Source: Oasisia sp. SBJ-2009
Lineage: Eukaryota; Annelida; Polychaeta; Sabellida; Siboglinidae
NCBI GenBank assembly: GCA_964017155.1
Contig: OZ024862.1
Span: forward strand, 37,673,675 to 37,737,674
Direction of reading: 5' to 3'
Length of the DNA: 64,000 bases
Positions 34,640 through 47,269 of the stretch are shown here, one piece after another; positions within the stretch are counted from its first letter, which is position 1; every line of letters starts with the position of its first letter. The translations under genes were made by a program, and so were the position numbers. The notes beneath the pieces are model-generated. The model had not been told where the DNA came from and made no database searches. It worked only from the letters and a program-made list of their open reading frames with translations.

Positions 34640-37600
34640 CTTCGCTCCCTGATTCTCTGATTCTGTTTGTGTTGGCAGCCAACAACACAGCATCACTTAG
34701 ATCTATATTTAGGACCCTCCGGAGCGACCACTCTTACTCATGCGAGTTGTCTAGCTACAACGATGTTATGAAAGGTGTCTGTATAATGAAAACATTACCC
34801 ATGACAATGCCCACTTACCTCTCCTTAGAGACATCACAACTTTGGAGTTAGTTACCATGGATAAGACTGGTCAACGTGGCATTTGTTCACTTGACTAATC
34901 TTTATGAGAGGTTGTCTGCATGCGTTTACTTAACAAGGTGTATAATTATTGGCAGGAAGTTTGCTTAATTACTTGTGTTCTGTCCCAATTTGTGCTTGTG
35001 TGTGTGGTTACTAGCCAATCTCAGAAGTATCTGCCTGCCTCCAACAAGTGTCAATAATGGTTGTTTACAAACACACTGTTTTGTTTATAATAATAACATT
35101 CTTTGTATGCAACAGTCAGATTGAGATTGTCAATGTTTCAGCATTATTTCACACTACACCATCTGCATATTTATTCTAGTTAACAGTAAGAACAATAGTA
35201 GGAACAAACAGTAAATGGACTTTTAATAACAGTGAATATTTCCAGGTTCCACCAATTACCATGTTGTCTGTCTGTCTGTTGAGGCTACTACCCACATTAT
35301 CCCTGCTTATAATGGGTCACTGATAGGCTGCTATCATGTGTCAGTGATCATGTTATCAGCATTAAACAAACGTGTCATATGACAGCAAGTGAAACCATCA
35401 CCTTGACATAATCAAAACACGAAAAATACAATGTAATCATTGCCACTGCCATTCAATGTCAATATTGTGTACTTGCGAGAGACTGGTAGAGAATTATGAT
35501 GGATAGACTTACAGATATATTCCTGTTAGTGCATTAACTTGTAATCTTGATCTAAACCAGGACATTTTCATACATCTTAGTGTAACTGTAACCATTTTAC
35601 AAGTCATTTTCCCATGCCATAAGTACTTGAAATAGTCTTAGATCCAGTCATGTGTAATGTAAATAGAAGGGTGGGGTGCTTATCCTGCTGGCTATTAGCA
35701 CTGACAGCTGCTTGGGGTAACTGATAGTGGACCGAGTCAATTAAGAGTGACCACCACAGGTGAAGGTTAGGGGTCGTTCATAAACGTTGACCCTTACCTA
35801 CTTGTACAAAACAAACAAAACTGATTGGGGGGTCCTAACTTACACACTCATTACAAGAGAGTTGGTATCAAATGAGTGGTGTAATGATACTCATTGTAAA
35901 CAAATGTTTGTAAACATTATAATAATAATATTTAGACACTTAAATACAAATATTGATCCATGGTTGTCATTGCATGCCTCTGCGTGTGCATGCTATATCA
36001 TATAACACTGGTACATGCGTACATTATACAGCTTCCACTCCAAAATAATTATCAATATTTTAGACAACCAGTAATATTAAAGGGGAGGGTGTGGGTGCGA
36101 GCATTACTCAACCAGCATGTGCTGTGCAAGTAGGTAACTGTTGACATTTGGAACAGTCCCTTAGCTGGCCATGTTGGGCGATGAATCAGTGAAAGGTGAC
36201 CTCAGTTTGAGAAGACAGAGAGAGCAAGTGGCCACAGTGGTCACAAAACTGACATCACACACTTCCCTACTCTACAACCCTTATCGCCATAATTCTTATC
36301 TCCTCCTTAAGTGCAAACGTTTGCATTATAATTTCTTATCATATCAAATCAAAACTGTTTTTACTGTCTGTCCTGAAGGAATATAATTTAATACAGAAAA
36401 TTGTATTTCGACTGATCCATTGGTTAAATTACTTACATAGCTGTCATTAATTTGTTTTAATAAAATGCGATCAAACAAAATATTATTGCAAAGTGCACAC
36501 ATGTATGTTGTGAAGTAAATGTACTTATAACATTATAATATCTTAAATACATTAAAAAGAAAAATAGATAAACATGGATATAAATATATAATTGACAAAA
36601 CTAAATGTATTTAACACCTACAATTTTGTTCTGGGTTAATCAGTGCCAGCTTATGCCCACCCAAGGAGCAATAAACCAATTTCTTAATATTTGTATCTTT
36701 TTAAATACAAATTGTCCATTGCCAAATCCCAGATTCTTTCCTGAGTTTGTTGCAAATAACTACAGTTTTGTGTACAGCTGAACATTCCTAACCCATATCT
36801 GCACAACCATTCGTCAACATGTTCCTACCCCTCTCTGACCTGCACTCCACTCAGTACACCCCTGTACAACCCTTTCCGTTCTGTACAGCCCCCTTTGACC
36901 CAGTTGCCCACCTCCTGCCAGTCACCCTATTTATTTTAATGCATTTTCCTGTTGTTCATCATAACTCAACCCCTGTTGCCCCATACATCTTCCACCAACC
37001 CTAGCCCTTCTTCCTGACCTGTCGATCTGGGATCAAGGGGCAACTAGGCTTCCTTCTCACCCATTCCCAGCACTTACTAGAATCTAGACACACCCATTGA
37101 AAACAGCAGGGTGTTAATAAGAAACAGAGTGACAGTCAGGCGAATTCTAACAAAAATTATTTCCGTAAACAATTTGGGTATCTATCATTAAGGCATAATT
37201 TTATGATAACAACTGATTTTGTACTTTCCAATAATTTATGTCAAATGGTTAAAGTTATCTGACATCAGTTCCTGTTTTTTATTAACTAATGTAACATTAC
37301 TAAAATTAGAACAAACATGTCAGTTCATCCTTTTTATTAACTAAGATAACATTACTGGGACTAGAATAAACACTGGTACTAGACTTGCTTGAATTTCTGT
37401 GTTTTGTTACTTCTTTCACAAAATGTAAACAAAACGTTGACATGATAAACAACTCTACTTGCAAATTATAATGAGCGCTGGTTCAAGGCTCAGCATAGTT
37501 GTGTTGTTTCCATTTTCAAGAATACCTAATAAGTGAACTTCCTGGTAATAATTATCACCTGGACGATTCCAGGAAACAGAACAGACAACCTCCCTCTAAA

Positions 37601-38850
37601 TGATCTACACAACTGAAGTCAACAATGTTGTCAATCACACAAAATACAATCTCAGGCTTGACCAAGGAGCAATAAAACAAGTGCATGCAGCCATAATATT
37701 ATCCGTTACATATTTTTGTTCGTAAACTCATTCCTGTTGACCAGGTAAATTCTGGTGGTGCCATCTGTAGGGTGGCTCATCATTCAATGCATAGCATCAT
37801 ATATAAATAAAATTTATGTACATAGTATAAATGTTTGGTTTGTTTTAATATTGTCAATGTCAATGGTCGAAGCAAATGAACGTAGAAAGAGATGATTGGA
37901 CCTTGTCACCTGGGAGGAGATGATACTAGACGACCCCCAAAGTTAGCATATGTATAATAGTATTATAGCTATAATATAAACATGCCAGACCAGTATTATA
38001 TTATTTAGGCTAGGCAATTGAAACAAATTCAACAACTGGAGGCCTTTCCGAAACTGACACATGGGATGTGTAGACCGAAAAACACCATTAAATGGACACA
38101 ACAATAAATACTTCCATTTACAAGCAAATGTGTTGAGTAGTAAATCAAGTCAACACTCAAACACAAGTTTTATTGTGGAAATGACCTTGTTGGATACACT
38201 TCTCCACTTGTCATCATCCCTACATTCCTGTGTACATGACACAGTTATATGTCTGCCCCAGTTGCGGGTAAGGCAACCCCTTTGTTTGCTCTAATGATAT
38301 TCATAATGTGGGTGAATCCAAAGTTCACATCCTGTATGTAGCGTAGACCCGTGGTGTCAGCGAACAGGTTGAGAGACCACTTAACAGAATTTATGTCAAC
38401 TCTCCATTACGCAACATAACATGATTAAAGTGTGCCACACAACTGAAATAAAATCCACACATTCAAGCTCCTATTATTATCCACATCCACCCATTGTAGG
38501 GTTATAAGCCTCCATACACCTGCACTAACAGTAACATTACCACCACTGAACATAATACCATCGAGCCACCCATCATTTGACACTCACATAAGTACACCAA
38601 TTAACAGCCTCCTCCAACTGATGACAATTAACCGAGGAAGAAGTTGAATCCCACAGACACTGGTGACAGAACCTGTCTCCATCCCTTCCCCACTTACCCT
38701 CTGTAGGCTGCCTGAGAGCCATGCTACAACCTCCCTCCACTCCACACTTCACTCCACTGACTGCAGTCAACTCTCACACTCAGCCCAGATACAGCCCAGT
38801 CAGGTCACGTGGCTGTGTAATTTGTAGTCTGGCACTAGCAGAAAGCTGCT
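34640..38850. other. No recognised gene
   Basis: Ordinary intergenic-looking sequence. A ~67-bp direct repeat around TTTTTTATTAACTAATGTAA is seen at 37275-37390. Nothing else supported. Confidence 0.4.
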
Positions 38851-38879
38851 AATGTGGCCAACTCTGTCCCAGCCTCCTG

Positions 38880-39020
38880 GAGTGGGGGAGAGGGTGCCCC
38901 CTGCTGTTGGCTGGGTCCACAAAGAGGTTGAATCCAGTATGTACACCAGGGGGCACAACAGGGGGCACAGCCCCCAGGGTGCAGACCCCTTAATGAGATA
39001 AAATAGGAGGGTTTTGAAAA
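38880..39020. repeat. GGGGGCACAGCCCCC repeat fragment
   Basis: GGGGGCACAACAGGGGGCAC is followed by AGCCCCCAGGGTGCAGACCCC and then an A-run and TTTTGGGGGATTT. The nested GGGGGCAC/CCCCC words look like the end of a dispersed element, but no second copy is in the window. Confidence 0.3.
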
Positions 39021-39779
39021 AAAAAAGTTTTGGGGGATTTCCATAATTTTTTTATGGTGGAGTAGGCTGAATTTGTAAATGGGTTTAGCAATTTAAGATA
39101 GATTCAAGTCACCAAAATTAATGATTGCATTATTATAAGTATATTGGTAGGATTGTCCAGAATGTGCATGCTATGCTGCCTCTGTACTATTTTAACTTTC
39201 CATTCTGTCATGGAAATTATGCAAACCTTCTCATTTGGGTAATTTTTTTACTACCATACAAGTTGGGAAGTTATGTAACAAACAATCCATAACTAAAAAA
39301 TGCTAAGTAAATATTTATCTTCCTTTAATTGATTGGTTTTGCATGTACAGTTATAACTTTTTCTACTTCTCAAGAAAAAGCAGTTCTCTCTCTCGGAGGG
39401 CTTAGTTTCATAATAAAAGCCTAGAGTCGGTCAAAATATAAGAAGCGGAAAGAACAGGAAACTGCAGTTTATTGACATTAAACATGCGTTAAGAACTTCC
39501 AATGGTTCCACCTTGCACTTGGTACATTTCAAAACCTGGGGTGTGACAAGTGCAGAGAAATGCAGAGATAACATCAATAGATGTACTGTAATTTAAAACG
39601 TACGAGTGCAATAATGAATAAGCTAAAACATTGGTGTGCTTGTTATGAATACCCTTTGCATGCAATCATAATTAGTCAGAATGTCCTTAAGGTTACTAAT
39701 TATCTACATATTTACCACTTCTTGTCGCACGTTTTGACCCAAATATTAGTAACATCTAACAGCTGATCGAATGGTGCGC

Positions 39780-40760
39780 GGACAAAAACCCCTCGGACAA
39801 AACCCCCTCCATACATAACTCCCTCTAGACATAAGCCATTTCCGGACAAAACCCCCTTGGACAAAACCACCTCCATACATAATTCCTTCTAGACAATCCA
39901 TTTCCGGACAAAAGCCCCTCATCAATGATACTAGACAGAGGGTAACTTGCTTGAATAGCACCTTTATTATGCTAGTAATTATAAAATATTTGGTATGTAT
40001 TTACATTTTTTACATACCAAATTATATATATATATATATAAAATAATAATAATAATAAAGCTTTATTGACGTATTCAACGTGCATTACATGATGAATTGG
40101 AATGTAGTCTGGCGTTGACTCATATAGTGCCTATATATATATATGTATATACAATAAAATGAAATATGGCAAATAAATATAAGCTATAGATATAAGATAT
40201 ACATATTGCACATAATTTGTTCTTTAAAATGAAAAAAATATTTTAATATAATAAATAAATAAAGACAAAATAAAAATAATAGATTATCTATTTAACAATA
40301 ATTGTGGTGTAAACTAGTTAATAAATAAATAAATATATATAAAATGTCCTTTAAAATTGTTTAAAAAATATATATATTATCTTCTAAAAATACAATTTAA
40401 ATTAGTAGACATACATTATAAGAGGACTAAAATATCATTTAAGATTATAATTACAATTGAATGCGTCCAATTTTGTTTTAAAAATATATTTATACAATTA
40501 TTAAGTTAAGCTAAAATTTCAGAAGAGAAGATTGTTGTTCAGCACCACCGATCCGCTATATTATATATAGTATGCACAAATATACAGCCAAGCTAAGTTT
40601 ACTTCTTTTGATAATTCTTGAGGCTAGTATCTATGATGAGGGGGTTTTGTCCGAGGGGGTTTTGTCCGGAAGGAGCTTATGTCTTGATGGAGTTATGTAT
40701 GGAGGGGGTTTTGTCCGAGGGGTTTTGTCCGAGGGGGTTTTGTCCGGAGGGGGTTTTGTC
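39780..40760. mobile_element. Inverted-repeat element with GGACAAAACCCCCTC arms
   Basis: The left arm (39780-39934) has GGACAAAACCCCCTC-type units around CTCCATACATAACTCCCTCT and ends GATACTAG. The right arm (40624-40760) starts CTAGTATC and carries the inverse GAGGGGGTTTTGTCC units and AGTTATGTATGGAG. The ~690-bp centre is very AT-rich (TATA and AAATA tracts) without coding sequence. The arms are themselves tandem repeats of a ~15-18-bp unit, as in foldback elements. Confidence 0.7.
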
Positions 40761-40799
40761 CTACCTTTGATTGAATATGTGGAACAGCTATTTAATTTC

Positions 40800-43415
40800 A
40801 TTAGTTATAGTTGGAACCTGGGCAACCTAACTATGCAAACAATCGTGATTATAATGGTGGACCATTATAATAAAGAATATGATTTAGTTGGTAATACAAG
40901 CATGACAATTATTACTATGCTTGTTTTGATCAACATAATTGGATATTTCAATTTATTTATGACTGCGATAACAACATAAACACGAACAGTATAAATGTAA
41001 TACTCACCCATTTTGTCGTGCAGACTTAAGTGTCCCATCTCGACAAGAACTTTGGTTGCTTTATGGCACTTTGTATTGTTTCTCAGTCTTGTCCAGTTCA
41101 GGCACCAGTTATGTTTCTATGTGGCAACAGGTATTTTAATGTAAATAAACTACGTAAACACCAGGAAACTTTTTCATCAAGCGTCAACAGTGAATTTTTG
41201 CATTTTGAAAATGCATCTTAAATTTAACAATAGATTGTGCTTAATATTGGATTTTTCTTATGAGTTTGTTATGTTACTAAAATGGGCCATCTAAATTATG
41301 TTTACTCATTATGTCTCATAAGACATTTTAAAGTCACAACATTAAAAATCACCATCCACTACTGTCAAACAATCTACTTACTACAGCTTCTGAGAACAAC
41401 TAGGTGCAATTATGTACATATTATTTGTTTAGTTGTTTTTAATATACCCATAAATCTGTCAAATATGAACTGAATATACATGCATAAATTGTGGTTCAGC
41501 ATGTTGCAATACTGAGATCTATGGTATCTTGCCACTCGATGAGTTAGCCTTGTCTACAGTCATATGCCATGTGTCACTGTGTACACTGAAAAAATGACCT
41601 TGCCAAACCAAATCTGATTATAATGCCTATTCACACAATATGAGGCCAGGGAGGTTGCTACATGACTCAGCAGAGTCGGCAGACTGGACGGTGATTTAAT
41701 ATTGTTGCATGAAGACGTGTGACCAGGCTTACTGCTTAGCCATCCGATTTTAGAAAGCCTTGTAAAAAATGAGCTACACATTATTGGCTATGGACATCTG
41801 GTTTATTGAGAGAATTCAACAAATGTAGCTGTAGAAACAGGATCAGGGGTAGCAATTATGCTGGTTGTGCTGTAGATGTTACTATTATACCTGCCGACTC
41901 TCAGATATTTCCGTGGATGTTGATGTATCGGATTTATATTTGCAAACTGTGTCCCATTTCCCAGTGGCATAAATGTCACATTTTGATTCTTGAAGAGCTA
42001 GACCTAGAACACACACCAACATTGGGCTCCTCGGGCCCACATAATTAAGGGCCCCACATCATAAAATGTTAATATTCTCCGAGTGGGGGAGGGGGTTCGT
42101 TTGGATATTGAACAACTTTTGCAATGCTTCATGCTTTGCTGCATGAATCTCATCTTGAAATTGTCAGAAATTCAATATCACTTCACTGAAATGGAAACAG
42201 AAGTAGTTTGTATTCATTCCTTTAGCCATTTAAGCATTATTTCCATTTAAGTTTTCAGAAAGTGAGATATTATTGCAACCGTGATACCAAGCTGGCATAT
42301 TATTTTCTGTCAATATCCTCTTCCTATACGATCAAAGCCATCTGCATGTTGATTATTCTGTCATATATTTAACAATGATTGATTTGTACATGTACATAAC
42401 TACATATAGACTCTGTGTGTCAACAACAGGTGTTTCCATTTCTCAATGTGAGATCTTTTACTCCTGAGCATATCCATGGCTTATAGTGTCTCTTCCGAAT
42501 GCACAGCCTAGGCAATGTAAAACTTTATTGCAAGGAAAACAAATTCCGGTTCTTTTGAAGTATCCAGCACTCTGAGTCTAACTGCGTGACAACTGTGCCA
42601 AAAATTATGCTGAACTGAGTCTGAAACTGACAGTGAACGCAGCAGTAATTATACTAATGTTTTTTGGTATAATGGCTAAAATAGCAATTAAACGCAAGCA
42701 AGGTGCCACGGATTTGCACGAAGCACGAATTTAGTGACTCTGTCTCTGCGTAGTAAAATGCAGTCTAAATGACTAAAGTAAAGGCACTGCCTTTTTCAGA
42801 AATTCATCATTTAGCTCATAGACATAGTCATACCGTGTCTGTGACTCACTGCGTGACTGACGCTAGGCCTACTGAGTATGACAATGACTGACTCACTGAG
42901 TGAGTACTTGTCTTGACTTGAGTATTGACTGGGAGTGGGACGGCACCGAATAGTAATCATGCACGCGTAGCGGCGTAGCCCCCGTAGGTAGAAATAGGTG
43001 TACAATCTACCAGTTTATATCACAATTCTTATACATTGGAACTACTTTCGATTATTGCATTAGCTCAGTTTATATAAAGACATAAAGTGTCAGTCATTTG
43101 AAAACCACTACGAAAAGCCATAACAAAACGAGCACCGAAAGTTCAAACAAACCCGCTAAATGGCACATGACTTGATTGGGCATTTGAAATCACGTCACGG
43201 TAGCGCCATCTATCGGATATATTCATAAAATTAGTTCGAAAGCCGCCGTTTTAAATTCTAACAAGACATATTTAAGTCAGTTGTTTAACCTAATGTAATC
43301 TTAATATGCATGATGCATCTGATGCTGCACGTGAAACAAATTTAAAACAGTCATATATCAACTGAATTTGTTAAACGCACAACATTACAAAGCTCGGGCA
43401 TTAACAAGTAAAATG
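40800..43415. other. No recognised gene
   Basis: AT-rich sequence. A short TGACTCACTGAGTGAGT cluster lies at 42885-42906. No exon with both splice sites and a recognisable domain. Confidence 0.4.
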
Positions 43416-43419
43416 TCAC

Positions 43420-43584
43420 CTATGAATCCAGCAGATGTCAGCACCTACTCCCGCATTCCCTTGTCGCCCAACAAATAGTATAGTATACGTGCCAACATAA
43501 CTAGTAATTACTATCGCGCCCACCCAATAAGTTGCGTTGGCCAGCACCAGTTGCCAAAAAAATTCCTCGTGTTTATTTGAGCCA
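43420..43584 (-). CDS. Orphan exon with a membrane-spanning segment
   Basis: A 165-bp exon-like interval with acceptor CTTCTCTAG and donor CATAG|GTGACA, open throughout. It reads GSNKHEEFFWQLVLANATYW, then VGAIVITSYVGTYTILFVGR, then QGNAGVGADICWIHR. One hydrophobic segment and a CWI motif recall seven-helix receptors of the cAMP-receptor-like type, but this is not secure. It starts after two bases of a codon and ends with two. No neighbouring exons were identified on either side. Confidence 0.3.
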
Positions 43585-43639
43585 CTAGAGAAGCACATGC
43601 TGATAAATTTGACTAAAAGGATATATTTATCAAACACAT

Positions 43640-44800
43640 ACTTTTCATGAGGTATTTAAAAAAATTCTACTTGTTAGAGTCTATCTCTACTAGAATTTAG
43701 ATAAATCTATCGCAATTTGTTTAGACAACCACCATGCCCATGGTATATGCATGGACAAAGCGTACATCTTCTCTGTTGGGATAGACTCACAACAGCAATA
43801 TGGTACGTCATGTACAAACGACCCTGCGTTACATCCATATGATCCATTTTACTGATTTTTGAGGGAAATAATACATTATTTTCATCCTACTAATTAAAAA
43901 AACTTCATAAATTATAAGGAATATAATTATTGTTCATAAATTATGTTGACGTACATTAAGAATAAAAAATCAATTAGAATTGTAGCAAAGTCTGAACTTA
44001 TTAAAGATTTGTTACGCATATCGCCATATGTGATGGTGTTGTTACAAAAACAAAGCACATGTTCATGCACTGTGACCCCCTGTGGCCTCTCTGCCCAACG
44101 CCTCGTGTGCGGTCGCGAATTCCTTCCAACTTTGTCTCTGCCGCAGCTGATCGAACTACGTCCGAAGTAATACTTTTGTTGAAGAAAATTAATTATTGTA
44201 TACCAACTGTGGGTTTTTAACTGACAGGCTGATTCGCACACCGTGAAAAGGTTATGCGGAACTTTTATAGAAAGATTGCATCATTTCTCCTACACAGTAT
44301 ACTTATGTGTACACAATAAACATGATTTGCTATAAACATAATTTGCGGCCAAAACAACGCAGTGAAAACATTTCTGATTACTTTGTCGAAGAAAGGAATC
44401 ATAGACTTGTTGCGCTTAGGTTTGCTTTTAGGCGCAATGTCAATGATCATGTACAAAAAGGCCTTTATATGCATATTGCCATGAATCCCTTCGCATAGTC
44501 ATAGATATACCATGTACACTAGTTCGATTATATATAATGTGCAAAGGCCAAATTGGCTGACATAGAATTGAATAAAACAAACACTACAGAATAGACATAG
44601 TCTATACATACAAACAATAAAAATTGCAATTTATCGAAATGACTTCGTATTACCCTTTGGCTATGTCAGCGTAGATCGACCAATTTTTACATTCATATGC
44701 CAGCCGCAACTGTAAAGCTGCTTGTTAAATTTAAAGAAATCGTTCGTACATCGAATATTAATTGTTCACGCAAAAAGAATGCAAACGAACAAACGTTCTG
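43640..44800. other. No recognised gene
   Basis: AT-rich flank of the CpG-rich block. Open stretches on both strands near 44050-44170 are GC-richer but not recognised. Confidence 0.4.
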
Positions 44801-44819
44801 CTGTTTCATCGTTTCGCCG

Positions 44820-44964
44820 CGAACCAATAAATCAGCTTTGATTGGCCTCAATCGACTGGCGCCTGCCCACCGCGTCCGCCGCCACGCCGCGCGCGCTCTC
44901 CGGCATTACGGATGTGATGTCATGCGCGAAATCGACTGCTCCAGGGAAGCGTGAAGCAGCGGCG
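44820..44964 (+). promoter_or_regulatory. CpG-rich promoter-like region
   Basis: AACCAATAAATC and GATTGGCC (CCAAT-type boxes on both strands) are followed by a CG-dense stretch, CGCGTCCGCCGCCACGCCGCG, then GTGATGTCATGCGCGAAA (CRE-like and E2F-like words). CpG density is much above the AT-rich surroundings. Confidence 0.5.
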
Positions 44965-45064
44965 ATGGATGGATGATGCTGGTCATTCGACGCAGGGAGA
45001 TCCAGCGGGAAGCGGAACAGAACGGTTATGCCTTCGGTCTATTCAACCAGCGTTCGAGTTTAAG
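44965..45064 (+). CDS. Probable first exon of a plus-strand gene
   Basis: It ends at a good donor, TTTAAG|GTAATG. Three overlapping ATGs start it. ATG-1 (44965) gives a four-codon upstream ORF ending TGA. ATG-2 (44969) gives MDDAGHSTQGDPAGSGTERL and more, leaving phase 0. ATG-3 (44973) gives MMLVIRRREIQREAEQNGYA then FGLFNQRSSL, leaving phase 2. The third looks most protein-like. The family is not recognised and the exon may be partly or wholly 5' UTR. Any downstream exons would lie beyond a very long intron. Confidence 0.35.
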
Positions 45065-47220
45065 GTAATGTGCGTTCTGTTGTTATAGTATATCGCGCTG
45101 ATGATGGGGGTAATTCTATTTCTAAATTACGGGTGCGATGCGCGATACGGGCGCTTTGGCAAGGTCCAGGGATGTGGAATATTCCATCGGCATCGCGGTT
45201 TCCTGACTCAGTGACTGACAGTAACTCGATCCCGTGTTCGCTGTCATAGATTACATTTTAGCCAAACGCAAAAGACAGTTGGGTACCAACAAAAGCACTG
45301 TTGACTATTTTCGGTAAGACCTAAGTCGAATGACACTAACAGAACGACATGCCGTCGAAAACTAGTGTCGTTGACGCAATGATGGTGAAGCTGATGGGTT
45401 CCGCGGGCTGCGAAAGCCTTCGTTTTTTCATAATTGTCTCTGCCTAGCCCAGATCCAATGCTGGGTTACACCTAGTCCACTACAATGAAACGGCTAAAGA
45501 GGTCTAGTTTAAAGAATAAAGAGAACAAAAACGTACTGATTCCTTGACTTTGTTTGACATGTCATATTTATTGCGCTTAATTATTTGCATGTATTGTTGC
45601 AAAACAAAAGTGTAACCCACAGTCACACCATATAACCATGGAATGAATCTGGAATGGTTCATTAATTGAATCTATGCCAAATACATGTGTCTAATAAATA
45701 TAGGCAGGCAGTATTCTATCAAATATGAAATTGTATGGATGTGACTACTATATGTGAGTAATCACGTATCCATGAAATATTCTGTATCTTGGATAAATGT
45801 TTATACCCTGATCAATTGTGTAGGAAAAGAAACATTCTCAGTGTTACTTCAGATATATGTTATTCATGTAAAATGTACTATGGTAATATATACAAAATAA
45901 TTCCTGATTTTTTGCATTGAAAATTGTCAAAGTCTAAATGCAGTTTTTATTTGTTATTTTAATATGCTAAATTGGAGGTACTAACGACTGTCAGGGGACT
46001 CATCCTGAGCTGTCAGCAACTAAAAATATGTTGCGAACGCATTAAAAAAAGTTATATGTGGCATGTCCATGGACACATTAGTTTATTCTGATGTGAATCA
46101 ATGTTGTCATTTATTGGACTGGAACATATATTTAAATTTGTGGTTATAGATTTTGAAATATTTAGGCACATATTTCTAATGTAAGGTATTTACTGATTAG
46201 AAAAAAGTGTGACATTTATATAATTTATATAATTTGCATATTTTCCAGTGCAGAAATATGTGTAAATAACTAAATATAAAGAATATAAAATGTTCAAGCA
46301 ATAATTAATATGTGTACTTAAGTGATATATATTTAGTGTAGTTGTTTTTATTCATTGCCATTTATAACACATGTAGTAATTTTTTGGCCAATTTTATTGC
46401 CATTCAAGTCTTCAAGTCTTCAAGTGTTATACTGCTTAAAAGTGATATTTCACTATCCTGCAGTTGTGGTTAAAAATAATGTGCGCTAAAATAATAAGTT
46501 AATAAAATAAATATGACAATAGATAAATCCAGTTAACTGTACATTAAAACGATGAATAAATTAATAAGATAAATATAATAAATATATAAAAATAATAAGT
46601 TAATAAAATATTAGAATAAATAGATCAATAAAATTAATAGTACATTAAAAAAGCAGGCAGTCCATGATTAACACTAAAACAATCTATTATAATGTCAATG
46701 TCTGAATGTCTGAATTGTCAAGAAAGAACTTGTTGAACCATGTATATTTTGTTTTTATCACCCATCATCTTACAGTACAAAACATGATACTTTGTACATT
46801 TTGTTTTATTAATTAGAATAATACCAGTCAGATCTAATATTGTTGTCATTGAACCTTTATTTATATTAAGATGTTTACTCAATATCAAGATTTGTCAGAC
46901 AGACCTTGGCTGCAGTCCCAAGCTTAAATTGATACACAAAAGGTGTCTTTTCAACGATATCTTCACATTATTCCATAGTGAGTAAGTATACAGTAAAGAA
47001 TGATCATAAAAATAAAAAATCATGGAGATTGTACTCTTCTTAAAGACAATTTTAATGTGATGGTCCACATGTCCATTGTTCTACTTACACACTTAATCTA
47101 CTAACTGGGTCAGCCAACTGTAAACATTTTCAACAAGGTGTGTTTGATTAGTGTGGTCAAAGTCTGTTGAGCCGTTGCAGCTCACTGGCCAGGGGGGTCA
47201 CTCCAACTAAAACTGAAGTT
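45065..47220. other. Putative first intron, no recognised feature
   Basis: AT-rich with A/T-only stretches around 46490-46640. A triple TTCAAGTC direct repeat occurs at 46406-46430. Confidence 0.4.
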
Positions 47221-47225
47221 CAGTT

Positions 47226-47262
47226 GGTGGGGGGTGGGGGGTGGGGGGTGGGGGGGGGTCAC
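47226..47262 (+). other. G-quadruplex-type G-run cluster
   Basis: Four or more runs of 4-9 G separated by single T bases (GGTGGGGGGTGGGGGGTGGG and on). This is a very strong sequence match to the G4 consensus on the plus strand. Confidence 0.8.
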
Positions 47263-47269
47263 TACATTA

